The notes under the pieces were generated by a model. It did no database searches, had not been told where the DNA came from, and saw only the letters and a list, made by a program, of their open reading frames with translations. Shown here one piece after another: positions 8,278-18,606 of a stretch of 64,000 bases of DNA. Made by a program: the position numbers and the translations under genes. The stretch is from Burkholderiales bacterium (GTDB taxonomy: Bacteria; Pseudomonadota; Gammaproteobacteria; Burkholderiales; JABEVD01): the NCBI GenBank assembly GCA_019753155.1, contig JAIELG010000013.1, forward strand, positions 53,472 through 117,471, given 5' to 3'. Within the stretch, counting starts at the first letter, position 1; the number at the start of each line of letters is the position of its first letter.

Positions 8278-11200
8278 ACCGAGCTTTGCGAGCTGCGATT
8301 TCAGTTTTTCCAGGGTCGAATCGAAGCCCGCGTGCCTTGCCCGCTCCTGGTCCACCACCGATGCGGGGGCGCGCTCGACAAAGCCCGGGTTGGAGAGTTT
8401 CGCATCGCATTTCACGATTTCCCCCTCTATCCTCGAAATTTCCTTCGCAAGCCTTGCCTTTTCGGCTTCGATGTCGATCTCGATTCTCAGCATCAGCCTG
8501 AACTGCCCGATAATCGCAACGGGCGCATCGGCTTCGGGCAATTCCTCCGCGATGGAGACCTCCGAAAGCCTCGCGAGCGCCTTGAGATAGGAGGAAAAGG
8601 GGAGAACGGCAGCCCGTTCCCCAGCGACGGCAAGCGGCACCTTCTCCGCGGGGGAGAGATTCATTTCGCCGCGCAACTGGCGGCAGGCGTTGACCATTTC
8701 CTTGAGAAGGGCGATTCTCGATATGGCATTCCCGTCTATGCGCGCCATGTCCGGCTCCGGATAGGGCTGGAGCATGATGCTCTCCCCGGATTTTTCCGCA
8801 AGCGGCGCGACCCTGTGCCAGAGTTCCTCCGTGATGAAGGGGATGATGGGATGCGCGAGGCGCAAGGTGGCTTCCAGTACGCGCACCAGGATTCTTCTGG
8901 TCGCGCGCTGGATGGCGGCATCTTCGCTGCCCAACTGGACCTTTGCAAGTTCGAGGTACCAGTCGCAGTATTCGTCCCACACGAATTCGTACAGGGCGCG
9001 CGCCGCCATGTCGAAGCGGTAGTTCGTGAAGGCTTCCCCGATGTCGGACTCCGCCTGCTGCAGGCGCGAGACGATCCACCTGTCCGCATCCGAAAAGCTC
9101 AAGGGCAGATCGCCATCGAGATCGTGGCCTTCGGTATTCATCAGCACGAAACGGGTCGCATTCCACAGCTTGTTGCAGAAATTGCGGTAGCCATCGCAGC
9201 GCTGGAGGTCGAACTTGATATCGCGTCCGTGAGAGGCGAGGCTTGCGAAAGTGAAGCGCAACGCATCCGTGCCGAACGAAGGGATGCCTTCCGGGAAATG
9301 CTTTCTCGTCGTCTTTTCTATCGCCTCGGCCTGCTTCGGATTCATCAGGTTGCTGGTGCGTTTCTTGACCAGGGTCTCCAGGGAAATGCCGTCTATGAGG
9401 TCTATGGGGTCGATCACGTTCCCCTTGGACTTGCTCATCTTGTGCCCTTCGGAATCGCGGATGAGTCCATGCACGTAGACTTCCCTGAACGGCACTTCCC
9501 CGGTGAAATGCAGGGTCATCATGACCATGCGCGCAACCCAGAAGAAGATGATGTCAAACCCCGTGACGAGCGTGGAAGTCGGCAGGAAAGTCGCAAGTTC
9601 CTGGGTATCCGATGGCCAGCCCAGTGTCGAAAAAGGCCAGAGCGCCGAGCTGAACCAGGTGTCCAGAACGTCTTCGTCCCGCGTGAGTTCCCTTTCGTCT
9701 CCAGCCTTCTCGCGTGCTTCCTCGATATTGCGCCCGACGAAGATGTTGCCGTTCGCATCGTACCAGGCGGGAATCCTGTGCCCCCACCAGAGCTGGCGCG
9801 AGATGCACCAGTCCTGGATGTTCTCCAGCCACTGGAAATAGGTGTGCGCCCAGTTTTCCGGAACGAATCTGACTTTTCCGGCTTCGACCGCTGCAATGGC
9901 GGGTTTTGCGAGCTGCTCCATGGCGACGAACCACTGGTCCGTGAGCATGGGCTCGACCACGCTATGGGTTCTTTCGCTCTTGGGAACCATGAGCTTGTGG
10001 GGTTTGGTTTCCAGCAGGAGTCCCGCCCAATCCAGATCCTTCAATATCCGGCGTCGCGCATCGAATCTGTCGAGCCCCTGGTATTCCATGGGGGCCATTT
10101 CGTTGATTTTCGCGTCCAGCGTGAAGATGCAGATGGGGACGAGATTATGGCGTTGCCCGACCTGGTAGTCGTTGAAGTCGTGGGCCGGGGTGATCTTGAC
10201 GCAACCCGAGCCGAATTCAGGATCGACGTAATCGTCCGCGATGATGGGGATGGTGCGCTCGCAAAGCGGCAGCCTGACATGCCTGCCGACCAGATGCCGG
10301 TAACGCTCGTCCCCGGGATGGACGGCAACCGCCGCATCGCCGAGCATCGTCTCGGGCCTCGTGGTCGCGACTTCGAGATATTCGTCGCTGCCTTCGACCG
10401 GATAACGTATGTACCAGAGATGTCCGTCCGTCTCCTCAGCGACCACTTCGAGGTCGGAGACCGCTGTTTGCAGCACGGGATCCCAGTTGACGAGGCGTTT
10501 GCCGCGATAGATCAGTCCTTGTTCATATAATCTCACGAAAACTTCCGTTACCGCCCTGGACAATCCGTCGTCCATGGTGAAGCGCTCGCGGGACCAGTCT
10601 GCAGATGCCCCAAGCCGTCTCATCTGGCGCGTGATGGTCGAGCCCGATTCGTCTTTCCATTGCCAGACATGTTCGAGGAATTCCTCGCGCGTCATGGCTC
10701 GCCTGTCGAGGCCTTTCGCTTCGAGCTGGCGCTCGACGACGATCTGTGTGGCGATTCCGGCGTGGTCGGTTCCAGGCTGCCAGAGCGTGGGGCTGCCTTT
10801 CATCCTGTTGTATCGTATCAGGCAGTCCATCAGGGTATCCTGGAACGCATGCCCCATGTGCAGGGTTCCGGTCACGTTCGGCGGGGGGAGCATGATCGAA
10901 TAAGGGGGCTTGGTATGGGAATGCCTGGGTTTGAAATAGCCCGAGGATTCCCATATGGGATACCAGTGGCGTTCTATCGATTCGGGTTCGAAGCTTTTTG
11001 CAAGTTCCATGATTGTGCTCTGATCTCTTCGTGTGGGTTGCAGCCTGGCCTCGGTCACGGTCCGGCTTATGATGGCATCCATGTCTTTCCTGAGGACTTC
11101 GATGCGCTGTTCGAGTTCGTCGAGGAGTTGCTTTTTCAGTTCGGTCAGCCAGTCCTGTTCGATTTTTCCGGGTTCTCCGACCATTTCGGTCAGGGTGGGA

Positions 11201-11280
11201 ATGGCTGCTTCGCCTGTAGTCTCTCCCCTGTGTTTCCTGAAAAGCGCATCGATTTTCTCGAATGTGTCGTCCTCGCTCAC
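8275..11280 (-). CDS. valS: Valyl-tRNA synthetase with in-frame N-terminal extension
   Basis: A class I synthetase charging tRNA-Val. The enzyme proper starts at the internal ATG 11010 ([20 protein letters not shown]), giving 911 residues, the normal family length. It shows [15 protein letters not shown] (HIGH motif), the editing domain, [12 protein letters not shown] (KMSKS motif), and a C-terminal coiled coil ([21 protein letters not shown]). The frame stays open for another 90 codons upstream, to ATG 11280. That upstream part ([20 protein letters not shown]...) resembles the small separate hypothetical protein often found between holC and valS in Betaproteobacteria. So this is either a fusion or two genes with no stop between them. 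The upstream start overlaps the holC stop by 4 bases. Confidence 0.92.
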   Translation of the reverse strand: MSEDDTFEKIDALFRKHRGETTGEAAIPTLTEMVGEPGKIEQDWLTELKKQLLDELEQRIEVLRKDMDAIISRTVTEARLQPTRRDQSTIMELAKSFEPESIERHWYPIWESSGYFKPRHSHTKPPYSIMLPPPNVTGTLHMGHAFQDTLMDCLIRYNRMKGSPTLWQPGTDHAGIATQIVVERQLEAKGLDRRAMTREEFLEHVWQWKDESGSTITRQMRRLGASADWSRERFTMDDGLSRAVTEVFVRLYEQGLIYRGKRLVNWDPVLQTAVSDLEVVAEETDGHLWYIRYPVEGSDEYLEVATTRPETMLGDAAVAVHPGDERYRHLVGRHVRLPLCERTIPIIADDYVDPEFGSGCVKITPAHDFNDYQVGQRHNLVPICIFTLDAKINEMAPMEYQGLDRFDARRRILKDLDWAGLLLETKPHKLMVPKSERTHSVVEPMLTDQWFVAMEQLAKPAIAAVEAGKVRFVPENWAHTYFQWLENIQDWCISRQLWWGHRIPAWYDANGNIFVGRNIEEAREKAGDERELTRDEDVLDTWFSSALWPFSTLGWPSDTQELATFLPTSTLVTGFDIIFFWVARMVMMTLHFTGEVPFREVYVHGLIRDSEGHKMSKSKGNVIDPIDLIDGISLETLVKKRTSNLMNPKQAEAIEKTTRKHFPEGIPSFGTDALRFTFASLASHGRDIKFDLQRCDGYRNFCNKLWNATRFVLMNTEGHDLDGDLPLSFSDADRWIVSRLQQAESDIGEAFTNYRFDMAARALYEFVWDEYCDWYLELAKVQLGSEDAAIQRATRRILVRVLEATLRLAHPIIPFITEELWHRVAPLAEKSGESIMLQPYPEPDMARIDGNAISRIALLKEMVNACRQLRGEMNLSPAEKVPLAVAGERAAVLPFSSYLKALARLSEVSIAEELPEADAPVAIIGQFRLMLRIEIDIEAEKARLAKEISRIEGEIVKCDAKLSNPGFVERAPASVVDQERARHAGFDSTLEKLKSQLAKLG

Positions 11281-11702
11281 CCGGCATCCTCCAGCTTGTG
11301 ATGGTGGATTTCGTAGCCCCTGTCCCGGTAGAAGCGGAAACGCTCGCGCGCTTCGCGGCTTTCCTCGTCATCGGTTCCGACGATTTCGACAAGGCGCTGG
11401 AAGCGGCTGAAAAAAGGCGGGGAAACATTCTTCAGGTTGAAAAGGACTTCGTCGTGCGCAAGGGCTTCCCCATTTTCGTCTATGATGACGGGGGTTACCG
11501 GCGCGACAGGATCGTTCGCCCTGCAATGGGGAATGAAGCCGGTGGGCGGATAGCGCCAGAGCATGTCGTCGAGCTTCCTGCTCGTTTCGGCGTCGGGCGT
11601 GAGTATCATGACCCGCATCCCCTGCTTGAGCGCTTTGGCGCTCAGCCTGCATGCGGTTTGCAGCTTGTCCTGGGCGTGCGTGTAGAAATCGATCCGGGTC
11701 AT
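11277..11702 (-). CDS. holC: HolC, DNA polymerase III chi subunit
   Basis: A 141-residue protein. [24 protein letters not shown] is the chi family start, and [15 protein letters not shown] and [17 protein letters not shown] are conserved blocks. Chi links the clamp loader to single-strand-binding protein. ATG 11702 overlaps the pepA stop (11699) by 4 bases, and the stop overlaps the upstream start of the valS frame, giving the standard pepA-holC-valS operon. Confidence 0.93.
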   Translation of the reverse strand: MTRIDFYTHAQDKLQTACRLSAKALKQGMRVMILTPDAETSRKLDDMLWRYPPTGFIPHCRANDPVAPVTPVIIDENGEALAHDEVLFNLKNVSPPFFSRFQRLVEIVGTDDEESREARERFRFYRDRGYEIHHHKLEDAG

Positions 11703-13180
11703 GCTCGGGTCGAACGCTCGATCAGGAATCGGCAAAGCAGCGGGACCGGGCGGCCCGTGGAGCCTTTTTGCTTTCCGGAGCGGTGCGCGGTTCCCGCGAC
11801 ATCGAGATGCGCCCAGCGGTAGTTCTTGGTGAATTTCGCGAGAAAACAGGCAGCCGTCACGCTGCCGGCAGGACGTCCCCCGATGTTGGCCATGTCGGCG
11901 AAATTGCTCTTCAATTGATCCTGGTAATCGTCCCAGAGGGGCATGTGCCATGCGCGGTCGATCGAATTTCCACCGGCTTCCATGAGTTCCCCGGCAAGCC
12001 CGTCGTCGTTGCTGTAAAGGCCCGATGCGACATGCCCGAGGGCGATGACGCAGGCGCCTGTCAGGGTGGCGACGTCGATTACTGTTTCAGGCTCGAATTT
12101 TTCCGCGTAGGTGAGCGCATCGCAAAGGATGAGGCGGCCTTCGGCATCCGTGTTGAGCACTTCTATGGTTTGCCCGGACATGCTGGTGACGATGTCGCCG
12201 GGTTTGGTCGCATTGCCGCTCGGCATGTTTTCGCAACTCGGCACGATGGCGACGATGTTGAGCTTCAGCTTCATTTCGGCCGCCGACTTGATTGCGCCCA
12301 GAACGCTCGCTGCGCCGCACATGTCGTATTTCATTTCGTCCATGTCGGCGCCGGGTTTGAGCGAGATTCCTCCCGAATCGAAGGTGATGCCCTTGCCGAC
12401 CAGGACTATGGGTTTCTTGTGTTTCGATGTGCCCTGATATTCGAGGACGATCAGCCTCGGAGCCTCGACGCTGCCACGCGTGACGGAGAGAAGGGCGCCC
12501 ATGCCGAGCGCTTTCATTTCTTTTTCTTCGAGGATACGCGATTCGAGTTTGTATTCCTTTGCAAGCTCGACGGCCTGTTCGGCAAGATAGGTCGGGGTGC
12601 AGACATTGCCGGGCAGGTTTCCGAGATCCTTGGCGAACTTCACGCCGCCTGCAACCGCGATACCCTGTTTCATCGCACGTTCGGCAAGCGCCGCATCCCC
12701 GGCTGCATGGAGAACCAGTTTCCTGAGCGCGTCGCGCTTCTTCTCGGGCTTGCTTTTCATCCTGTCGAAGCAGTATTGGCTTTCCATGGCGGCGGTCACG
12801 GCATGGAAAATGTTCCATTCCATGTCGCGCCTTCCGATGTCCGCGAGAAACAGGGCGGCATCTTTCGCGCCCGTGTTCTTGAGGGCATTCATTGCGGCAT
12901 GGACTGCATCGATGTAGGTTTTTTCGTTGAATTCAGCCTCCTTGCCGAGGCCGACGAGCAGCACTCTTTCGGCTGCGATGCCCGGAACCTGATGCAGAAG
13001 CAGGGTAGTGCCGGCCCGGCCTTCCATGTCGCCGCGTTTGAGGATGCCGGAAATATGGGCGCCGGAAGCTTCGTCCAGCGATTCTGCTGCATCGGTCAGC
13101 CTGCGCGATTCGAATATGCCGACCACGATGCAGCCCGACTTCTGTTTCTCCGGGCGGGTGCTTTTTATGCTAAATTCCAA
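11699..13180 (-). CDS. pepA: Leucyl aminopeptidase (PepA, M17 family)
   Basis: A 493-residue cytosolic dizinc aminopeptidase. Metal-site motifs are [31 protein letters not shown] and the signature [13 protein letters not shown] 13180 ([13 protein letters not shown]) is chosen: a strong GAGGAG lies 6-8 bases upstream and homologues begin at that point, while the in-frame ATG at 13204 lacks this. Members of the family can also bind DNA and act as regulators. Only 27 bases separate this start from the divergent lptF start. Confidence 0.95.
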   Translation of the reverse strand: MEFSIKSTRPEKQKSGCIVVGIFESRRLTDAAESLDEASGAHISGILKRGDMEGRAGTTLLLHQVPGIAAERVLLVGLGKEAEFNEKTYIDAVHAAMNALKNTGAKDAALFLADIGRRDMEWNIFHAVTAAMESQYCFDRMKSKPEKKRDALRKLVLHAAGDAALAERAMKQGIAVAGGVKFAKDLGNLPGNVCTPTYLAEQAVELAKEYKLESRILEEKEMKALGMGALLSVTRGSVEAPRLIVLEYQGTSKHKKPIVLVGKGITFDSGGISLKPGADMDEMKYDMCGAASVLGAIKSAAEMKLKLNIVAIVPSCENMPSGNATKPGDIVTSMSGQTIEVLNTDAEGRLILCDALTYAEKFEPETVIDVATLTGACVIALGHVASGLYSNDDGLAGELMEAGGNSIDRAWHMPLWDDYQDQLKSNFADMANIGGRPAGSVTAACFLAKFTKNYRWAHLDVAGTAHRSGKQKGSTGRPVPLLCRFLIERSTRA

Positions 13181-13207
13181 CTTTTTCTCCTCAAGACTTC
13201 GCATTCG

Positions 13208-14326
13208 ATGACCAATTATCCACGGACTGTCGACAAAAAGTCAAAGCGCAGGCTTCTGTTCGATGGAAGCGTGCAGCGCGAACTCTCCAGCGTCGCCTTC
13301 GCGGTCTTTGCGGTGCTGATAGGGATCGTCGTCGTCACCCAGTTGAGCCGGTTGCTTGGGGAGGCCGCAAGCGGCACGCTCGCAGCGAAAGGGGTGATCG
13401 TCCTGCTGGGCTTTAGCGCGCTCAATTATCTGCCCGTGTTGCTGTCCCTCACGCTGTTCATTTCCGTATTGCTGACCCTGACAAGAAGCTACCAGGACAG
13501 CGAAATGACTGTCTGGTTCGTGAGCGGAGTGAGCCTCGTGAGGTGGGTCAGGCCTGTGCTGTCTTTTTCCATTCCTTTCATTGCGACCATCGCCATACTG
13601 AGCTTCACCCTGACGCCCTGGGCGTTGTCGCAGAGCGGCAAATTCAAGAAACAGCTCGAAAGCCGCGAGGAAATGGCCAGCATTGCCCCAGGGGTTTTCC
13701 GCGAATCGAAACAGGCGGATCGCGTCTATTTTTTCGAGCCAGGACAGGGGAACCGGGTGGGCAATATTTTCGTGCAGTCGACCCAGAACCAGAAAGTGGG
13801 AACCATGGTTGCAAGTTCCGGCTACCAGGAAATGAAGCCCAACGGGGACAGGTTCCTGGTTCTGCTCGACGGTACGCGATACGAGGGGGACGAAGGTGCC
13901 CTGGATTACAGGATCATGCATTTCGGGCGCTACGAAATGAGGATAGAAGCCTCCCGGGTGAAACCCAGCCTGCCTGAAGCCAAGGCGCTTCCCACGGCGG
14001 TGCTGCTTCAGGGCGGCAAGCCCGCCTATGTGGCGGAACTCGGCTGGAGAGTCGGCATGCCACTTAGCGCGCTGCTCCTTGCGCTGCTTGCGATTCCCCT
14101 GAGTTTCGTGAATCCGCGCGCCGGGCGGTCTCTCAATATTCTCATGGCGATCCTGATCTACATGATCTACAACAACCTGCTCGGCATGACCAATGTATGG
14201 GTGACGCGGCAGAAGGTCGATGTTTTTATCGGACTATGGGGGGTGCATATCGGCATGCTGGCCATACTCCTTGCCCTGTTCTACTGGCGCCTTTCGGTAT
14301 TCTCGCTGTTCAGGAGGAAAAGATGA
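13208..14326 (+). CDS. lptF: LptF, LPS export ABC transporter permease
   Basis: A 372-residue YjgP/YjgQ-family inner-membrane protein. It has paired N-terminal membrane segments ([19 protein letters not shown] and the [16 protein letters not shown] region), a periplasmic beta-jellyroll domain in the middle, and C-terminal segments ending [18 protein letters not shown]. With LptG and LptB2 it extracts LPS from the inner membrane. About 15 residues precede the usual family start at [12 protein letters not shown], and no strong ribosome-binding site is visible, so the exact start is uncertain. Its stop overlaps lptG by 4 bases. Confidence 0.94.
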   Translation: MTNYPRTVDKKSKRRLLFDGSVQRELSSVAFAVFAVLIGIVVVTQLSRLLGEAASGTLAAKGVIVLLGFSALNYLPVLLSLTLFISVLLTLTRSYQDSEMTVWFVSGVSLVRWVRPVLSFSIPFIATIAILSFTLTPWALSQSGKFKKQLESREEMASIAPGVFRESKQADRVYFFEPGQGNRVGNIFVQSTQNQKVGTMVASSGYQEMKPNGDRFLVLLDGTRYEGDEGALDYRIMHFGRYEMRIEASRVKPSLPEAKALPTAVLLQGGKPAYVAELGWRVGMPLSALLLALLAIPLSFVNPRAGRSLNILMAILIYMIYNNLLGMTNVWVTRQKVDVFIGLWGVHIGMLAILLALFYWRLSVFSLFRRKR

Positions 14327-15396
14327 AGATCCTCCAGCGCTATCTTGCCCGCCAGATATTCGCGAGCACGGCCCTCGTGTTTCTGGCGCTGCTCGTGCTG
14401 TTCACATTCCTCGATCTCATCCATGAACTGGGCGATGTCGGCATAGGCAATTACCACCTGTTTTATGCGTTTGTCTATGTGCTCCTCAACATTCCAGGAC
14501 ATGTTTACGAGCTTTTTCCCATTGCAGCGCTGATTGGAGCCATTTTTGCCCTTGCCCAGCTTGGCGCGAACTCGGAGTTCACCGTGATGCGGGTATCGGG
14601 CATGTCGGGACGGGATGTGGCGACTTTTCTCATCAAGACGGGCCTGGTTTTTGTCGCGCTGACCTTCCTCTTCGGCGAGTTTCTCGCGCCATTGAGCGAT
14701 GAGGCTGCGCAGAAACTGCGGCTCAATGCGACGAAAGGCGTCGTTGCGCAGGAATTCCGTTCCGGACTTTGGGTCAAGGACGAGTCGAGCTTCATCAATG
14801 TGAGGGAAGTATTGCCGGACGCCACGCTGGTCGGGGTGAGGGTGTTCGAATTCGACAAGGATCACGGGCTCAAGGCCATCAATTTCGCCAAGCGCGGAAC
14901 CTACAAGGGAAACAATCTATGGGCGCTTTCAGGGGTGATTCAGACCCGGTTCGAAGGCGGCTCCGTTGCCGTGTCGAATCTTCCGGACATCGAGTGGAAA
15001 TCGGTAATAACGCCCAACCTGCTGAATGTGTTGCTTATCTTTCCTGAGCATATGTCCATCCTGACGCTGCATCATTATATCCAGCATCTCGTGGAAAACA
15101 AGCAGCAGGCGACACGATACAAGATCGCGTTCTGGACCAAGCTCGTTTATCCTTTCGCCGTGCTGGTCATGATGCTGCTTTCCCTGCCGTTTTCCTACCA
15201 CAGGCGGCGCGAAGGCGGGATCAGCGCCAAAATCGTGCTGGGCATTATGGTCGGATTGCTGTTCTATCTGATGAATCAGCTTTCCGCGCGTCTTGGCCTC
15301 ATCAACGAGTGGCCGCCTTTTTTGAGCGCGGCGCTCCCCTCCATGGCTTTTCTTATTTTTGCCCTGGGGACGCTGTGGTGGGTGGAACGGCGCTAG
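14323..15396 (+). CDS. lptG: LptG, LPS export ABC transporter permease
   Basis: A 357-residue partner of LptF in the LptB2FG extractor. [23 protein letters not shown] and ELFPIAALIGAIFALAQLGANSEFTVMRVSG are typical of LptG, and SRLGLINEWPPFLSAALPS-like C-terminal membrane segments follow. ATG 14323 overlaps the lptF TGA and has AGGAGG nearby. Its last ~44 bases overlap the convergent DUF3106 gene. Confidence 0.95.
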   Translation: MKILQRYLARQIFASTALVFLALLVLFTFLDLIHELGDVGIGNYHLFYAFVYVLLNIPGHVYELFPIAALIGAIFALAQLGANSEFTVMRVSGMSGRDVATFLIKTGLVFVALTFLFGEFLAPLSDEAAQKLRLNATKGVVAQEFRSGLWVKDESSFINVREVLPDATLVGVRVFEFDKDHGLKAINFAKRGTYKGNNLWALSGVIQTRFEGGSVAVSNLPDIEWKSVITPNLLNVLLIFPEHMSILTLHHYIQHLVENKQQATRYKIAFWTKLVYPFAVLVMMLLSLPFSYHRRREGGISAKIVLGIMVGLLFYLMNQLSARLGLINEWPPFLSAALPSMAFLIFALGTLWWVERR

Positions 15397-15799
15397 GCGC
15401 GCTGGATCTCGGATGCGCGCCGGGCGCTTCGAATGGTCTGTAGCGCAGCCATTTCTCCCTGACCGCCTTGCGCTCTTCCGGTGGGAGGTTCTTCAGATTC
15501 TGGAAGTTTTTTCTGGCGATGGAGCGCTCTTCCGGGGTGAGTTTGCTCCATTCCTGCAGCCTCGACTGCACGCGCTTTTGCTGAACCGGGGAGAGCTGGG
15601 GAAAGCGTTTTGCAACACCGAGCAATTTTTTTTTCTGGAATTCCGGGAAATGGTTCCATTGGCTCGCAAGCGGCGCCAGGACGGCGCGCTGCTCGGGACT
15701 GAGCTGATCCCATTGCGGCGCCCGTCCGGGCTGAATCACGGCAAAAGCCGGCAACGAAATCCAGATTCCGAATATTATTGCTGCGAGCGATTTAACCAT
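15353..15799 (-). CDS. DUF3106 protein, secreted
   Basis: A 148-residue protein with a signal peptide (MVKSLAAIIFGIWISLPAFA). It is rich in repeated helix-turn units with the pattern W..LSPEQR..LAPL, seen as WDQLSPEQRAVLAPLASQW, FPQLSPVQQKRVQ and WSKLTPEERSIARKNF. This is the DUF3106 signature; the pattern recalls periplasmic metal-stress sensors but no function is established. The C-terminus is proline- and serine-rich. It is the third gene of a sigma factor-DUF3619-DUF3106 unit, which suggests an envelope-stress or extracytoplasmic role. Confidence 0.8.
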   Translation of the reverse strand: MVKSLAAIIFGIWISLPAFAVIQPGRAPQWDQLSPEQRAVLAPLASQWNHFPEFQKKKLLGVAKRFPQLSPVQQKRVQSRLQEWSKLTPEERSIARKNFQNLKNLPPEERKAVREKWLRYRPFEAPGAHPRSSAPSAVPPTTASPGQK

Positions 15800-16140
15800 G
15801 AATCGAAAAGTTTCGGGTCAGTGTAAGCCGGAACCGGCAGGTCGTCGGCAAGCAGGGCTGCGTCGTCGTCGTTCGGGTCGTTGTTCTGGACATCATTGAT
15901 CGTGCCCCAGCAGATGATTGCGCAAATGCCGAGAACGAGCGCGGCAGCCGGCAGCCATACCCCAACTTTGGGATGCGGATGATAAAAGCCGTGTCCCGCC
16001 AGCGCGACAGACCATGCGGGCTTGCGTGCCTTGTAATGCGAAAGCGCACCGGATCTCGCGCTTTGCAGGCGATCCAGAGTTTTTTCGTCGATCAGATTCA
16101 GTCCGTAATTCAGGTTTTCCCTGATTTTATCGGTATTCAT
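15775..16140 (-). CDS. DUF3619 membrane protein, putative anti-sigma partner
   Basis: A 121-residue protein. The cytoplasmic N-terminal ~70 residues (NTDKIRENLNYGLNLIDEKTLDRLQSARSGAL) precede one membrane helix (WLPAAALVLGICAIICWG), then an acidic outer tail (NNDPNDDDAALLADDLPVPAYTD). Topology and position directly after a sigma factor gene fit an anti-sigma factor, though no zinc-binding motif is present. ATG 16140 overlaps the sigma-factor stop by 4 bases. The 3' end overlaps the DUF3106 start. Confidence 0.8.
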   Translation of the reverse strand: MNTDKIRENLNYGLNLIDEKTLDRLQSARSGALSHYKARKPAWSVALAGHGFYHPHPKVGVWLPAAALVLGICAIICWGTINDVQNNDPNDDDAALLADDLPVPAYTDPKLFDSWLNRSQQ

Positions 16141-16697
16141 AACACGACCCCCTTGGCTTTCAGAAATGCCGCTATCGCGTGGGTCGCCCTCGAGCAATGT
16201 GTTTTCACGCTGCCTTCGGAGCATCCCATCACCGCTGCCGTTTCCGCGACATCCATCTCTTCCCAATAACGCAGCAGGAAGGCTTGCCGTTGACGTGCGG
16301 GCAAAGATTCCAGTGCACTCTCCACATTTGTTATGACCTGCGCCCTTTCGAGCAGTTCGGGCGGATCGCCGGATGGGTGCGAATCGCGGGTGTCCATGGT
16401 TTCCAGCGGGTCGGCGTCTTCGTCCCCGGCCGGCGTCAGAGACGACATGAGCACCGTCCAGAACGACCTGACCTTCTGCCTGCGGAAATAATCATTGATC
16501 GCATTTTGCAAAATGCGCTGGAACAGCATGGGCAATTCATCGGCAGGCTTGCCGGAATATTTTTCGGTAAGCTTCAGCATCGCATCCTGAACGATGTCGA
16601 GTGCGCCATCCTCGTCACGCACTGCAAAAATGGCCTGTTTGAAAGCGCGCCGCTCGGCGCTCGCCAAAAACAGTGAAAGTTCCTGATAGGTAGCCAG
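16137..16697 (-). CDS. RNA polymerase ECF-type sigma factor
   Basis: A ~186-residue sigma-70 family protein of the ECF type. Region 2 holds ERRAFKQAIFAVRDEDGALDIVQDAMLKL and region 4 holds LPARQRQAFLLRYWEEMDVAETAAVMGCSEGSVKTHCSRA. The longest frame from a standard start codon begins at TTG 16667. Homologues, however, have ~10 more residues, and those codons (ATYQELSLF) are present up to a CTG at 16697, directly after an in-frame TGA and 9 bases behind AAAGGT. I therefore place the start at CTG 16697. It is the first gene of the unit with DUF3619 and DUF3106. Confidence 0.8.
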   Translation of the reverse strand: MATYQELSLFLASAERRAFKQAIFAVRDEDGALDIVQDAMLKLTEKYSGKPADELPMLFQRILQNAINDYFRRQKVRSFWTVLMSSLTPAGDEDADPLETMDTRDSHPSGDPPELLERAQVITNVESALESLPARQRQAFLLRYWEEMDVAETAAVMGCSEGSVKTHCSRATHAIAAFLKAKGVVL

Positions 16698-16892
16698 TTT
16701 TCAGACCTTTGTAGCGTTTCGACAGCGAGATTTGTTACATTCTAGCAATTTTCATTGTAATCAGTGCATTTTTCGATGCTTTGGATCGATTCGGAGTCTT
16801 TTTCAGAGCCTTGCGCAGAGATGGGGTCTTGACCAAAAGCCTGCCAAACGTTACTGTTCAGTGTTATCTCATATACAGCTTAAGGTAATTTT

Positions 16893-18590
16893 ATGGAATT
16901 GACAGGCGCGGAAATCGTGCTGCGCTGCTTGCAGGAGGAAGGGGTCGAGCATGTTTTCGGCTATCCCGGCGGAGCCGTATTGTTCATCTACGACGAATTT
17001 TTCAAGCAGGACAAGGTCAGGCACATCTTGACGCGCCACGAGCAGGGCGCGGTTCACGCTGCGGACGGCTATTCGCGTTCGACGAAGAAGGTGGGCGTTG
17101 CGCTCGTGACTTCCGGACCCGGCGCGACCAATGCGGTGACGGGTATCGCCACCGCCTACATGGATTCCATCCCCATGGTGATCATCAGCGGACAGGTGCC
17201 TACCCCGGCCATCGGACTCGATGCATTCCAGGAGGTCGATACCGTAGGCATCACCCGTCCCTGCGTCAAGCACAACTTTCTGGTGAAGGATGCGAAGGAT
17301 ATCGCGCCTACCATGAAGAAGGCGTTCTATCTTGCTTCCACGGGGCGTCCCGGCCCGGTCCTCGTGGACATTCCCAAGGATATCACCCAGCACAAGGCTG
17401 AATTCGTCTATCCCGAAACAGTCAGCATGCGCTCCTATAATCCTGTGACCAAGGGTCATCCCGGGCAGATCCGGCGCGCGCTCCAGCTCATTCTGGAGGC
17501 GAAGCGGCCCGTGGTGTATGCGGGGGGCGGCGTCATCCTCAGCAATGCATCCGATGAACTGACGGAATTCGTCAGGATGATGGAGTTTCCCTGCACCAAT
17601 ACGCTGATGGGACTTGGCGGCTATCCCGCCACCGACAGGCAGTTCCTCGGCATGCTGGGCATGCACGGCACGTATGAAGCCAACATGGCGATGCAGGAAT
17701 GCGATGTCCTGATCGCGATCGGTTCCCGTTTCGACGATCGTGTGATCGGCAATCCCGAGCACTTCTCCAACGCGGCGAGGAAAATCATCCATATCGATAT
17801 CGATCCCTCCTCGATTTCGAAGCGGGTCAGGGTGGACGTGCCCATAGTCGGCAGCGTGCGCGACGTTCTGCAGGACATGCTGAGGACTTTGCGCGCGAGC
17901 CGCGAGCGCTGCGATGCGGCTGAACTCGAATCCTGGTGGAAGCGGATCGAGGCCTGGCGCAGCCGCGATTGCCTGAAATACGACAGGCAGAGTCCGATCG
18001 TCAAGCCCCAGATGGTGGTGGAAAAACTCTTCGAAGTGACGGGGGGGGATGCATTCGTGACCTCCGACGTGGGGCAGCACCAGATGTGGGCGGCCCAGTT
18101 CTACAAATTCGACAAGCCGCGCCGCTGGATCAATTCCGGCGGACTCGGCACCATGGGCTTCGGTCTGCCTGCGGCCATGGGCGTCCAGATGGCGAATCCC
18201 GGAGCCCAGGTTGCCTGCGTGACGGGGGAGGGCAGCATCCAGATGTGCATTCAGGAGCTTTCCACCTGCAAGCAGTACCATTTGCCGATCAAGATCGTCG
18301 CGCTCAATAACCGATATCTCGGCATGGTGAGGCAATGGCAGGAATTTTTCCACGGCAACCGCTATTCCGAATCCTACATGGATGCGCTGCCGGACTTCGT
18401 GAAGCTCGCCGAGGCCTATGGGCATGTCGGCATGCGGATCGAGTCGCCTTCCGACGTGGAGGGCGCATTGAAGGAGGCTTTTGCACTCAAGGATCGCCTC
18501 GTTTTCATGGATTTCGTCACCGACCAGACCGAGAACGTCTTTCCCATGGTTCCCGGCGGCAAGGGGCTCAACGAAATGATCCTGGTATAA
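16893..18590 (+). CDS. ilvI: Acetolactate synthase, large (catalytic) subunit
   Basis: A 565-residue thiamine-diphosphate enzyme that makes acetolactate or acetohydroxybutyrate for valine, leucine and isoleucine. N-terminal EEGVEHVFGYPGGAVLFIYDE and ILTRHEQGAVHAADGY carry the cofactor glutamate; the middle FAD-binding region has MLGMHGTYEAN; the C-terminal diphosphate motif is CVTGEGSIQMCIQELSTCKQY with LNNRYLGMVRQWQ. First gene of ilvI-ilvH-ilvC-psd-pssA-leuA. The 195-bp gap upstream is shared with the divergent sigma factor gene. I see no clear leader peptide or attenuator there. Confidence 0.97.
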   Translation: MELTGAEIVLRCLQEEGVEHVFGYPGGAVLFIYDEFFKQDKVRHILTRHEQGAVHAADGYSRSTKKVGVALVTSGPGATNAVTGIATAYMDSIPMVIISGQVPTPAIGLDAFQEVDTVGITRPCVKHNFLVKDAKDIAPTMKKAFYLASTGRPGPVLVDIPKDITQHKAEFVYPETVSMRSYNPVTKGHPGQIRRALQLILEAKRPVVYAGGGVILSNASDELTEFVRMMEFPCTNTLMGLGGYPATDRQFLGMLGMHGTYEANMAMQECDVLIAIGSRFDDRVIGNPEHFSNAARKIIHIDIDPSSISKRVRVDVPIVGSVRDVLQDMLRTLRASRERCDAAELESWWKRIEAWRSRDCLKYDRQSPIVKPQMVVEKLFEVTGGDAFVTSDVGQHQMWAAQFYKFDKPRRWINSGGLGTMGFGLPAAMGVQMANPGAQVACVTGEGSIQMCIQELSTCKQYHLPIKIVALNNRYLGMVRQWQEFFHGNRYSESYMDALPDFVKLAEAYGHVGMRIESPSDVEGALKEAFALKDRLVFMDFVTDQTENVFPMVPGGKGLNEMILV

Positions 18591-18606
18591 TTTTGCGGAT
18601 TTGAAC

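Noticed and set aside
8332..10530. Open frame of 732 codons on the plus strand opposite valS
   Set aside because: It is the antisense shadow of valS; its sequence shows no family motif and is a product of high-GC codon use.
11651..13207. Long frame upstream of and in frame with lptF
   Set aside because: The part before 13208 is antisense to pepA and unrelated to LptF; only the part from ATG 13208 is real.
18041..18048. Run of eight G in ilvI as a slippage site
   Set aside because: It lies inside a gene with complete motifs and is shorter than usual contingency tracts.
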